The position numbers were made by a program, and so were the translations under genes. A stretch of DNA of 25,730 nucleotides from Nemertoderma westbladi (taxonomy: Eukaryota; Xenacoelomorpha; Nemertodermatida; Nemertodermatidae): positions 1-25,730 of the forward strand of contig JAUCBJ010003010.1 in NCBI GenBank assembly GCA_032718475.1, written 5' to 3'. How positions within the stretch are numbered: position 1 is the stretch's first letter; every line of letters starts with the position of its first letter. The notes beneath the pieces are model-generated. The model was not told the origin of the DNA and searched no databases. It saw nothing but the letters and a program-made list of their open reading frames with translations. Below, piece after piece: positions 1 to 8,662 of this stretch.

Positions 1-690
1 TGAAGAAGTCAACAAAGATAACAGCCAGATGCCTGTCTTTCTTTTTTGATAATTCTTCAATTATCCTTCTAAGTGCCAAAATGGGCTCCATGGTCCCACG
101 ACCTTTACGGAACCCATTCTGATTTCCACGGAGCAGTCTCTCAATGGGATCCCTGATGCGATTTAATAGAATCATATTGTATAGCTTTGCAGCAATCGAG
201 ATCATTTGTTTTCATTTCTTGTGGGACTCTTGTTGTTCGGTACATGTCTACTATGATGGGATAGATGAGCTTTAAACACTCAGGTATTTTAAAGACCTCA
301 GGTGGAACACCATCTACTTCACTGGCACGATTGGTCTTAATGCTCTTTGCAGCAGCCTTCACTTCTGCAAGGAGATATCGCCAATGGGAATATCTGGGAG
401 TACAGACTCAGACACTTTTACTTCTATAAAGTTATCAGGCAGTACCCTGTCATTATTGAGGAGCTTTTCAAAGTGGGCTTTCCAACCATTGAGGCGATCG
501 GCTGGTGATTCAGCCTTAACCTTGGTGGTTGGTTGGCTTTTCCACCCAGTAAGCAGCTGTCGTCAGCATCATTGATAGCATCAACCTGTTGGTTTATTAG
601 CTCCTGTAGATTAACAGAGTACTGCCTGTTCAGGGACCTAGATGCAGCCTTATTGAGTTCTTGATTGACTATGCCTCACTGAGACACTGA
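1..690 (-). pseudogene. Non-LTR retrotransposon reverse transcriptase fragment, frameshifted
   Basis: Read on the minus strand, this stretch gives the N-terminal part of a LINE-type reverse transcriptase in several frames. At about 520-410 the translation contains LNGWKAHFEKLLNN, the linker before the RT. At 362-205 it gives ASEVDGVPPEVFK, the usual start of the RT domain (compare K..G.DGIP.E). At 185-1 it gives AKLYNMILLNRI, then NQNGFRKGRGT and AVIFVDFF, which are RT motifs 2 and A. The VDGVPPEVFK frame runs out of phase near 200, before the segment that normally carries the PKKG/NYRGI motif, so an internal deletion plus frameshift is likely. The catalytic YxDD region would lie outside the window. 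The clade (RTE, CR1 or jockey-like) cannot be settled from this piece. It is a dead copy, and the endonuclease is not visible. Confidence 0.8.
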
Positions 691-1309
691 GGCATGGTAG
701 GGAGTGAGACAGGGGTCAGGAGATAACTGATGAGTGTGAGGCCTATTGTGTCTGGTAATTCTACTGGCCTCTAGTGGCCGGATCTCCGCGCTACTAATGT
801 AATCCATAGTGGGGGGTTGGGGTGCTTTTTTGCCGAGTCAGCTCTCGGGGCAAAAACCAACCCTGGTTTGCCATTGCACAGGGCGGGTGTAGAATTGGAG
901 TCAGATATAGAGTCGAGATATAGATATCACCCATACCTAATCTGATGCACATGACCCACCATTGGCTCTGCAGCTCATCTGCTGGCCCATGCCCTGTTCC
1001 CCTGCTGCCAGGTGCAGGTCGCAGTGAAGTGCACTCAGAGTGGACATGAGAACACTCTACTCCTGACCAGTCATTGGTAGATCACCATCTGCCTGGTCAG
1101 GCCATATACCCCTGCAGCTGAGTATATGGGTCCTTAATTCAGGACCAAGGGCGTCCCTATCCCAGAACAAAGGGGGTCCTAGTTACAGGACCAGATTTGC
1201 CCTTAGTAAGAGCAGTCACAGGTGGCACATCCTTAATATATGCTGCATAGAAGTTTTCTAGATCAATGACCTAGCATACCTGACCTGACCTGATACAAAA
1301 CATACATTG
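691..1309. other. Unassigned stretch beside the LINE fragment
   Basis: No coding sequence is recognisable on either strand. It lies on the 5' side of the minus-strand RT fragment, so it may be upstream untranslated or internally deleted sequence of the same retrotransposon; that is inference only. No endonuclease motifs were seen. Confidence 0.35.
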
Positions 1310-1358
1310 TATGCTGGACAATACCTATATACATTGTAAATAGGAATTGTCCAGCATA
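1310..1358. repeat. 49-bp inverted repeat (19-bp stem, 11-nt loop)
   Basis: The arm TATGCTGGACAATACCTAT (1310-1328) is the reverse complement of 1340-1358 except at one base, with an 11-nt loop between. RNA from either strand would fold into a stable hairpin. It could be the remains of a small foldback element or a transcribed hairpin; nothing in the sequence decides between these. Confidence 0.8.
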
Positions 1359-1591
1359 ACATATAGGACTAACCCTAAATTTTTCAGCTTATTTTCAAGG
1401 TGGTCCTGTGGGTCTACCATTCATGACTACACGAAACACACTACTAGAGGGCTGGAAACTTTCAATGCGAACTTGAAACAGCATAGGAAAATACTAATTA
1501 ATTGAGAGCAGCATGTTATAATGGTAGTGGTGGGGGTTTGTCTAAACAAAACAAAAAAAAACAGGAACAAATTCATTGATTTAATTTTCAA

Positions 1592-1616
1592 GGGGGTGGG
1601 GGGTGGGTGGGGGGGG
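1592..1616 (+). other. G-rich tract with G-quadruplex potential
   Basis: Runs of 5, 6, 3 and 8 G are separated by single T bases between 1592 and 1616 on the plus strand. This meets the usual G3+N1-7 pattern. It lies just downstream of the 3' end of the minus-strand secreted exon. Confidence 0.55.
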
Positions 1617-1656
1617 CTGAAATGTTGCCATTCTGTCGTTCTAACGTTTTTCGTAT

Positions 1657-1965
1657 CTAACCTCTTTCTCTACTGATCCACCGTTTCTCTCCTGTATCCG
1701 CCTCCTCCCAATCATTCATCTCCGCGAGACAATCCTCCTGATTTATCGTACAAATACCATCCCTGTAGCTGAATCCCCAACAATCCTGATGCATTTTCTC
1801 GCACTCAATGCTGCAGAAGTGGGATGATGACGTTACAACTGATACTCCACCTGTTATCGAGTTTGTACAGAAACTGTTGCTATATAATGATCCAAGTGAT
1901 GAAGTTACCAGATTGGTTATGACATAGAGGATGGCCAGGGTGGCCAACATCGTGGGTAAAATCAT
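1657..1965 (-). CDS. Possible secreted protein with a PAN/apple-like cysteine motif (single exon?)
   Basis: This is a 102-residue open frame. It begins with a plausible signal peptide: a hydrophobic stretch over residues 2-26 (ILPTMLATLAILYV followed by ITNLVTSSLG). Downstream are six cysteines in the pattern C..C....C near HFCSIECEKMHQDCWGF and then GICTINQEDC. The order C-x3-C-x5-C-x-F-x-Y with a following G-x-C resembles the central part of PAN/apple domains in secreted and extracellular-matrix proteins; that likeness is from memory. The frame ends in a charged segment and a stop at 1657. In an intron-containing genome this could be a first exon spliced before that stop, since GT dinucleotides occur nearby. 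No TATA box or other exon was identified with confidence. Start and function are tentative, and it could still be a chance ORF. Confidence 0.45.
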   Translation of the reverse strand: MILPTMLATLAILYVITNLVTSSLGSLYSNSFCTNSITGGVSVVTSSSHFCSIECEKMHQDCWGFSYRDGICTINQEDCLAEMNDWEEADTGEKRWISRERG

Positions 1966-2763
1966 TTCTATAAGTAATGAAGACGATTTGATTTTGATAT
2001 ATTAGTATATTGAATAATAGTAATTATGTCAAATAAAATCGTCTCGTACTATATTTTCACAATCTGAGAAATCACGGGAGTGCAATTATGCCTATCTATC
2101 TATCTATATACAAATATATCCATATACAGTATATAAATATTATCTGTCTGTATATGTGTCTGTCCTAGCTAATCCTTTTTGACACCCGACCACCTATCAG
2201 AGCTAATGTTACATTGATCACAAGATCGCATCCTAAGCACGTGAACCGTCGATTTATCATGGCAAATTTTACACTTACAGTACATTGTATGCTGCTTGGG
2301 GAATGCATTATTTGTGGTCAAATTGGGCTATTCTGTAGTCATTTTGGCGAAATTACTGGTCAGCATCAGGCAGGAAACTGTATAGCAGCAATTACACCTT
2401 CAGACCCAGTATTTTCTAAGTGACACTTTGTAGATATGTACCTGATCATAGGCTGCGTGTTTGGGAGGACACCGACCTCAAACGGCTGAAGATAACTTTA
2501 CTTTTTCGTCACTTAAAAGTGAAATTATATCAAATCAAATCAAATACGGTCACGTGTAGAAACTTTTGGAAACAACTATAAACGACATTTAGTAAAAGAA
2601 ACTTAAAAGAAAGTGATGACTATAAATAAAATTGCAGGTAGTTAGTAAATCACTTACTATATCGGAAGTGTGATTGGTTAGAAAACAATTGCCTACTTAA
2701 TTATTAAAAGCATAGAGCAGGTGATTATGTAGCATGTAGGGCCTACATATTATATGCATTGTT
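1966..2763. other. AT-rich intergenic DNA with a short CTAT microsatellite
   Basis: No gene is seen here. A short (CTAT)n run lies at 2092-2108, and a TCAAA repeat lies at about 2530-2546. An imperfect 15-bp palindrome (ATGTAGG-G-CCTACAT) sits near 2734, just before the minisatellite starts. The 69-codon plus-strand frame at 2214-2423 shows no recognisable motif and is not annotated. Confidence 0.5.
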
Positions 2764-3245
2764 GTTGGGTAGGAATGGTTCGGCCGCGAAGGGGTGATGG
2801 GTTGGGTAGGAATGGTTCGGCCGCGAAGAGGTGATGGGTTGGGTAGGAATGGTTCGGCCGCGAAGGGGTGGTGGGTTGGGTAGGAATGGTTCGGCCGCGA
2901 AGGGATGTGGTTTGGGTAGGAATGGTTCGGCCGCGAAGGGGTGGTGGGTTGGGTAAGAATGGTTCGGCCGCAAAGGGATGTGTGTTGGGTAGGAATGGTT
3001 CGGCCGCGAAGGGGTGGTGGGTTGGGTAAGAATGGTTCGGCCGCGAAGGGATGTGGGTTGGGTAGGAATGGTTCGGCCGCGTAGGGGTGATGGGTTGGGT
3101 AGGAATGGTTCGGCCGCGAAGGGATGTGGGTTGGGTAGGAATGGTTCGGCCGCGTAGGGGTGATGGGTTGGGTAGGAATGGTTCGGCCGCGAAGGGGTGG
3201 TGGGTTGGGTAAGAATGGTTCGGCCGCGAAGGGAAGTGGGTTTGG
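2764..3245 (+). repeat. 37-bp minisatellite array, left part
   Basis: About 13 tandem units share the core GGGTTGGGTAGGAATGG then TTCGGCCGCGAAGGGGTGAT. Most are 37 bp; those with GGGATGTGGG in place of GGGGTGATGGG are 36 bp. Nearly every unit contains CGGCCG. The array stops abruptly at the 5' LTR of the gypsy element and resumes after the 3' LTR, so it is the same array as 8663-15010. Confidence 0.95.
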
Positions 3246-3371
3246 TGTCGTGACCTCATAACAAACTAGATGGCTCGCCCCAATATACTTTATGGACCTA
3301 CCCCAGATCGATTAACCTGTACTTAACACTGCAAGGCCTATCAGTATTCTGTATATAATTGAAACATAATA
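3246..3371 (+). repeat. 5' LTR (126 bp)
   Basis: It begins TGTCGTGACC and ends ACATAATA; its copy at 8537-8662 is identical by eye. The end is TA rather than the usual CA. Choosing 3371 as the end gives a clean 5-bp target duplication and places TGG of the primer-binding site directly after it. TATATAATT near 3352-3360 could serve as a TATA-like element. The short length is unusual but known among gypsy elements. Confidence 0.9.
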
Positions 3372-3389
3372 TGGCGCAGCGTGCGGCTG
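3372..3389 (+). promoter_or_regulatory. Putative primer-binding site
   Basis: TGGCGCAGCGTGCGGCTG directly follows the LTR and starts with TGG, complementary to the CCA end of a tRNA. I could not match the whole 18 bases to a particular tRNA; only the first six bases resemble the lysine-tRNA type. Confidence 0.55.
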
Positions 3390-3447
3390 GCCGGTATGGT
3401 CAGTTGAACTAACGTGGGAGTTAATTCACATAAGATTAACAACCGTA

Positions 3448-4662
3448 ATGGCAACGTCGATAGAACCGGAGGACTGGCTGGATCTAAACGCAGCTCAGAT
3501 AGAGCTACTGGAACGCCCCGCGTTAAAACAACATTGCAGCAACGCCGGGGTCCCGTTCGATCCAAAAACGCCATCAGCAACTCTCCGTAAACGACTAATA
3601 AAAGCGGTAAACGAGCAGGAAGATTCGAGCGAGGGGGAAAAACAAACTCCTCCGGACTGGACTCAAATCCTTCAGTACATGGAGCGTCAACGCGCAGCTG
3701 ATCGGGCGGAAGAACAACAGCTCCGCCTTGAGGAGGAACGTCGACGCGAACAACGGGACGAGGAACGGGAGCTTCGATTACTGCAACTCCTGCAACAACC
3801 TGGCGGACAGTCTGCAGGTCGCCGCGAGGATAACGCCCCGCGGAACAACGACGGTACAACCGCGGCCGCTAAACTAACAGCCAGAGCACCGGATAAACTC
3901 GAGGTAGATTATAGCTACCACCGTTTCGTGCGCTGGGAGAGGCAGTGGCTGAACTACGGCCGTATCGTCCACCTGGAACAAAAATCGAGGGAAGACCAGG
4001 TAGCTATATTTTTCAGCAACTGTTCCCCCGAGTTCCTCAACCGGATCCACCACCGACTAGATATTCCCGCAGATACGACAAAAACTCTAACAGAAATCAT
4101 CGATGATATACGGCAATATCTCCGGGCAGAACGCAACATCGTTGTGGATCGGCACCAACTGGTACAACTTAAACAGGAACCAGGTCAGACTTTCGATGAT
4201 TACTATGTCAGACTGCTCGAGTTGGCGCAAGATGCCGACCTAGACACGATGAACCGTGACGACTGGATAAACACCCTCATAGTTCGGGGAATTCAGGACG
4301 ATGAAACAAGGGAGGAAATATTCGCTAAACGTCCTCCACTAACTCGGGAACAAATCCCAGACTTCTGCCGATCGCGCGAAGTTGCCGCTCGCGATAATAA
4401 ACTCATTCGCGAGCAACGCATTAATGCTGTCCAGCATACAACCTCGGCCAATCAGTGGCGAGGTCGGAGTCGCTATAAGAAGAAGAGTAACTACCAGCGC
4501 TCCAAGTCCGCCATATCTACAGACAGGAACCGGGGTACCTCTAACTACAACGTACGGGAAACAATCCACCAAGTGAAACAGCGGGGGGAATGCTTAAACT
4601 GCGGGGGTCAGTACCCCCAAAAATTAAAATTAACGCAACCACCTCCACACCCAAACCTATAG
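3448..4662 (+). CDS. gag: Gag polyprotein of the gypsy element, C-terminally disrupted
   Basis: The 404-residue frame starts at the first ATG after the primer-binding site. Residues ~15-53 resemble a SAP-like helix-extended-helix (RPALKQHCSNAGVPF ... LRKRLIKAV). Residues ~70-112 are a highly charged coiled coil rich in E, R and Q. Residues ~145-300 look like a retrotransposon capsid domain, including RFVRWERQWLNYG and QEPGQTFDDYYVRLLELA. Near residue 382 the frame reaches GECLNCGG, the first half of a CCHC zinc knuckle (C-x2-C). The expected H and last C are missing, and 17 unrelated residues lead to the stop. This suggests a deletion joining the knuckle to sequence near the protease/RT linker. 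The pol frame overlaps the end of gag in another phase. Role: particle assembly and RNA packaging, probably impaired in this copy. Confidence 0.88.
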   Translation: MATSIEPEDWLDLNAAQIELLERPALKQHCSNAGVPFDPKTPSATLRKRLIKAVNEQEDSSEGEKQTPPDWTQILQYMERQRAADRAEEQQLRLEEERRREQRDEERELRLLQLLQQPGGQSAGRREDNAPRNNDGTTAAAKLTARAPDKLEVDYSYHRFVRWERQWLNYGRIVHLEQKSREDQVAIFFSNCSPEFLNRIHHRLDIPADTTKTLTEIIDDIRQYLRAERNIVVDRHQLVQLKQEPGQTFDDYYVRLLELAQDADLDTMNRDDWINTLIVRGIQDDETREEIFAKRPPLTREQIPDFCRSREVAARDNKLIREQRINAVQHTTSANQWRGRSRYKKKSNYQRSKSAISTDRNRGTSNYNVRETIHQVKQRGECLNCGGQYPQKLKLTQPPPHPNL

Positions 4663-6218
4663 AGCACTGTGAGACGACTGAGCCATATACCAACATTGCA
4701 ATAACGGACACTGGTGGCATACAACCGCTCATCAGTGACACACAACCGCACATCAGTGGCGCACCTCTCCTCAACAGCGGCGCCCAAACGCCACTTATTG
4801 CACAACGCGCAACACATGTGGCCACCATGAAACAAGGCATAGAGAATGAGGCGACCAAACTAAAACTCATGGAGGAATTTAAAGATGTCTTTGCCTCCAA
4901 GGGTCACCTCCTAACCATGTCCGGCCCACCAATGAGCATCCAATTAGTGGACGGTGCGCAACCATTCTGCGTAAATGCGGCTCGACCCATACCCTTCCCT
5001 CTCCGTGAGAAAGTGCGCCAGGAACTGGCTCAGATGGAGGAGAAGGGTATCATAGAACGCATCGGGGACCGACCAACCGCCTGGTGCCATCCTATAGTTG
5101 TGTGCAACAAACCCAACCGCCCTGGTGAAATTCGCATGACTGTGGACTTAACAAAACTTAACTCACAGGTCATGCGAACCATACACAACTCTAGGACGCC
5201 ACACGATGTAGTCTCCGACCGGACTAAGGGAACCTGCATATTCACCACGCTAGACGCAAAGTCTGGCTATTGGCAGGTTGCCTTAGACGAAGACTCACGT
5301 GATCTAACGACCTTCATTACGCCGTGGGGCCGTTTTCGTTATTGCCGTGCCCCCATGGGCTTTATATCAGCTGGAGACAGCTATAACTTCAGGGGCGATA
5401 TGGCACTCCAAGGCGTAACCCAGGTCCATAAGATCGTCGATGATATACTCATCGAAGATACCAACATTCGGGAACACATCGAACGGGTCCGCACCATTCT
5501 CGAGAAGTGTCGTGCAGCCGGAATCACACTTCACCCAGAAAAATTTAACTTTGCTAAACCAAGCGTTAAGTTTGCTGGTTTCATTGTCACCGAGAATGGA
5601 ACTGAGGTGGACCCAGGTAAAATTAAAGCAATCGCTGAATATCCTACCCCAAAGAACGTAACGGATCTTCGCAGTTTTATGGGGCTGGTTAATCAATTAG
5701 GACATTTTTCCAGCGATATCAGCACCACAGCGGCACCTCTGCGTGATCTGCTTCGAACAAGGAACGAGTTCCTATGGACTGCGAACCACCAACAAGCGTT
5801 CCAGCGGGTTAAAACCGCCCTCGTTCAACCACCTGTACTCGCTCCGTTCGACTTGAAAGCAGAAACAAGACTCGAAACGGACGCCAGTCGTCTCCATGGC
5901 TTTGGTTTTAACTTACTCCAACGACACGGGGACCACTTCAAACTTATAGCTTGTGGCAGCAGGTTCATCAGCGACCCGGAAACAAGGTATGCCACGATTG
6001 AACTGGAAGCTATTGCTATCCGGTACGCCATTAACAAGTGCCGGATATATCTGTCTGGTCTACCGGAATTCACAGTGGTCACCGACCACCGCCCACTGGT
6101 CACTATATTTAATAAATACAGCGTTGACCAAGTGGACAATGGCAAACTGCAGCGTATAAAAGCGGATCTGCAGAGTTGCTACCAGTTCCGCGTAGAGTGG
6201 CAGAAGGGCAAGGCGTAA
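4590..6218 (+). pseudogene. pol: Pol, first part: reverse transcriptase and RNase H, truncated by frameshift
   Basis: The open frame spans 542 codons. Its first ~90 residues are a linker holding LLNSGAQTPLI, which looks like a remnant of the protease LLDSGA signature with N for the catalytic D; a full protease of ~100 residues does not fit. RT follows from about residue 100: VVCNKPNRPGEIRMTVDL, motif A LDAKSGYWQV near residue 220, APMGF, then KIVDDILIE near residue 282 (V before the DD). The connection/thumb has NVTDLRSFMGLVNQL. RNase H shows ETDASRLHGFGF (~430), ELEAIAI and VVTDHRPL. The frame then runs through the junction of an 800-bp tandem duplication and stops at GKA-stop, before the last RNase H motif. 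Translation would therefore give no integrase from this frame. The ATG at 4590 is not necessarily the true start. Confidence 0.88.
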
Positions 6219-7014
6219 CCCAGGTCCATAAGATCGTCGATGATATACTCATCGAAGATACCAACATTCGGGAACACATCGAACGGGTCCGCACCATTCT
6301 CGAGAAGTGTCGTGCAGCCGGAATCACACTTCACCCAGAAAAATTTAACTTTGCTAAACCAAGCGTTAAGTTTGCTGGTTTCATTGTCACCGAGAATGGA
6401 ACTGAGGTGGACCCAGGTAAAATTAAAGCAATCGCTGAATATCCTACCCCAAAGAACGTAACGGATCTTCGCAGTTTTATGGGGCTGGTTAATCAATTAG
6501 GACATTTTTCCAGCGATATCAGCACCACAGCGGCACCTCTGCGTGATCTGCTTCGAACAAGGAACGAGTTCCTATGGACTGCGAACCACCAACAAGCGTT
6601 CCAGCGGGTTAAAACCGCCCTCGTTCAACCACCTGTACTCGCTCCGTTCGACTTGAAAGCAGAAACAAGACTCGAAACGGACGCCAGTCGTCTCCATGGC
6701 TTTGGTTTTAACTTACTCCAACGACACGGGGACCACTTCAAACTTATAGCTTGTGGCAGCAGGTTCATCAGCGACCCGGAAACAAGGTATGCCACGATTG
6801 AACTGGAAGCTATTGCTATCCGGTACGCCATTAACAAGTGCCGGATATATCTGTCTGGTCTACCGGAATTCACAGTGGTCACCGACCACCGCCCACTGGT
6901 CACTATATTTAATAAATACAGCGTTGACCAAGTGGACAATGGCAAACTGCAGCGTATAAAAGCGGATCTGCAGAGTTGCTACCAGTTCCGCGTAGAGTGG
7001 CAGAAGGGCAAGGC
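5409..7014 (+). repeat. Exact 800-bp tandem duplication inside pol
   Basis: 5411-6210 is repeated as 6211-7010 with no difference that I can see by eye. The hexamer CAAGGC occurs at all three boundaries (5409-5414, 6209-6214, 7009-7014). Since 800 is not a multiple of 3, the second copy is read in another frame and pol is broken. The duplicated part covers RT from just before the VDD motif to near the end of RNase H. Confidence 0.95.
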
Positions 7015-8491
7015 CCATCGAATAGCTGATGGCCTGAGTCGTGCCCCCGTCGACAAACCGACGATCGATGATAGTCAACCCGAGGAAGAACCTATAAATA
7101 TCGCAACAATCTGCGCAAACTTACCTCACACTACGACATCGATCAAGGATCCCATGTTGACCGAATTACATAACGCAGCATTGGGCGATATTGACTATAT
7201 TGAACTCATCCGGCAAATCCGGGATGACTTCCGGAATATAAACTCAGCCTCGCCGTATATTCGTCAATTTAAATCAATATCGGACAGTCTCGCAATCTCA
7301 CCCGATAATCTGATAGTTTACGGGAACAGACTGGTTATCCCACAAACCTACCAGCATCAGGTTCTAGAACGACTACATGCCTCCCACCAAGGCATAACCA
7401 GAACCAAACAAAGGGCGCGGCAAACGGTTTACTGGCCAGGTATTGGTGGTGATATCGAGCGTACTATCCGACAGTGTACCAAGTGCCAGGAAATCCGGCC
7501 GAGTCTCCAGAAGGAGACTATGCTATCAGAGGACATTCCAGGACGTCCATTTGTATCTGCCTCCGCCGATCTATTCTCCATAGGGGGGAAACACTATCTA
7601 GTGTATTCCGACCGACTGTCGGGATATCCCGAAGTCCATGAATGGAAACACGACCCAACATCACGGGATGTTGTATTCGCAATTCGTAGATGGTTCGTTA
7701 ACCTCGGTGTACCGACAACACTACGCACCGATGGTGGACCACAGTTCGACTCTGCGCACTTCAGGGACTTTTGTAAACGATGGGGGGTCAACTGGACTCC
7801 CAGTAGCCCACACTACCCGCAGTCCAATGGCCACGCCGAGTCAGCGGTGAAGGCTGTAAAACACCTGCTATTAAAGGTACCGAGGAACGACTCCAACTCC
7901 GACGAATTCCTCACTGGACTTTTGGAGTTGAGGAACACTCCACGCGCTGATGGGCTGTCTCCTAATGAGACTGTCTTCGGGCACATACTACGGTCGAAGG
8001 TTCCTGCCCATCACAGCGCCTACGCACAACATTGGCGGGAAACGGCGGATGAAACAGACAACCGTGCGGCCGAACTCCGGAACCGAAACATTGCTCACTA
8101 TAACGAGACTTCGCGGGACCACAAACCACTCAGGATCGGGATGGACGTCCGCATCCAGAGTACGGACCGACCGAAACGTTGGACTAAAACTGGAACGATC
8201 GTCAGTATCGGAAAAAACCGGGATTACCACGTGAAGCTGCCATCTGGCAGAACATGGTGGAGAAACCGTCGATTCCTACGTCCTTTATATCCGGAAGTTG
8301 AACCAATAACACCCGAACCAGCGAATGAACTGTCAAACAACGTTGGATCGCAAAAAAGTGCCATTTACCAGCCAAGTGACAACGAGTCCGAAACTGAAAG
8401 TAATTGGCAAGTTGTTGAACCACGCCGCAGTACACGCCACAAAAAGCCCGTGGTCCGGTTTGGGGATACGACCGTAAAACTATTCTCTTAA
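6215..8491 (+). pseudogene. pol: Pol, second part: repeated RT/RNase H, then integrase
   Basis: The open frame runs from 6176, but only the part from about 6215 is genuine pol; the first dozen codons are out-of-phase RNase H sequence. It repeats the VDD end of RT and RNase H, this time with the final HRIADGLSR motif near residue 281. Integrase follows. The zinc-binding HHCC is seen as H401, H404, C434 and C437, with YWPG between. The catalytic triad is D465 (SADLF), D519 (RTDGGPQF) and E555 (NGHAESAVK), spacing D-x35-E. Near residues 665-715 there is a GPY/F-like C-terminal module (WTKTGTIV, YHVKLPSGRTWWRNRRFLRP). The frame ends at 8491, shortly before the polypurine tract. All integrase catalytic residues are present; the defect is the missing continuity with the first pol part. 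Confidence 0.9.
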
Positions 8492-8522
8492 CTCTTAAGA
8501 CCATTGTAGAACTAATGATCTC

Positions 8523-8536
8523 GGAGGAAAGGGGGG
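8523..8536 (+). promoter_or_regulatory. Polypurine tract
   Basis: GGAGGAAAGGGGGG lies immediately upstream of the 3' LTR, where plus-strand DNA synthesis would be primed in a Ty3/gypsy element. Confidence 0.85.
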
Positions 8537-8662
8537 TGTCGTGACCTCATAACAAACTAGATGGCTCGCCCCAATATACTTTATGGACCTACCCCAGATC
8601 GATTAACCTGTACTTAACACTGCAAGGCCTATCAGTATTCTGTATATAATTGAAACATAATA
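8537..8662 (+). repeat. 3' LTR (126 bp)
   Basis: Identical by eye to 3246-3371. It is followed at 8663-8667 by TTTGG, the second target-duplication copy, and then by the minisatellite. Confidence 0.93.

Larger units (their letters stand above)
3246..8662 (+). mobile_element. Ty3/gypsy LTR retrotransposon inserted in the minisatellite
   Basis: The element has two identical 126-bp LTRs and is flanked by the 5-bp target duplication TTTGG (3241-3245 and 8663-8667). A primer-binding-like site starts directly after the 5' LTR, and a polypurine tract lies directly before the 3' LTR. The coding order is gag, RT, RNase H, integrase, which is the Ty3/gypsy order. The integrase core SADLFSIGGKHYLV recalls the K02A2.6/Mag-like metazoan group, from memory. 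The element is 5417 bp, of which 800 bp is an internal tandem duplication. The identical LTRs imply a recent insertion, yet the copy is defective: zinc knuckle and protease are missing, and pol is frameshifted at the duplication. Confidence 0.95.

Noticed and set aside
2214-2423. Plus-strand 69-codon frame
   Set aside because: No signal peptide, domain, or neighbouring exon was seen; composition is like the surrounding non-coding DNA.
6176-6214. True N-terminus of a separate pol protein at 6176
   Set aside because: These codons are RNase H sequence read out of phase just before the duplication junction; pol homology begins after about 6215.
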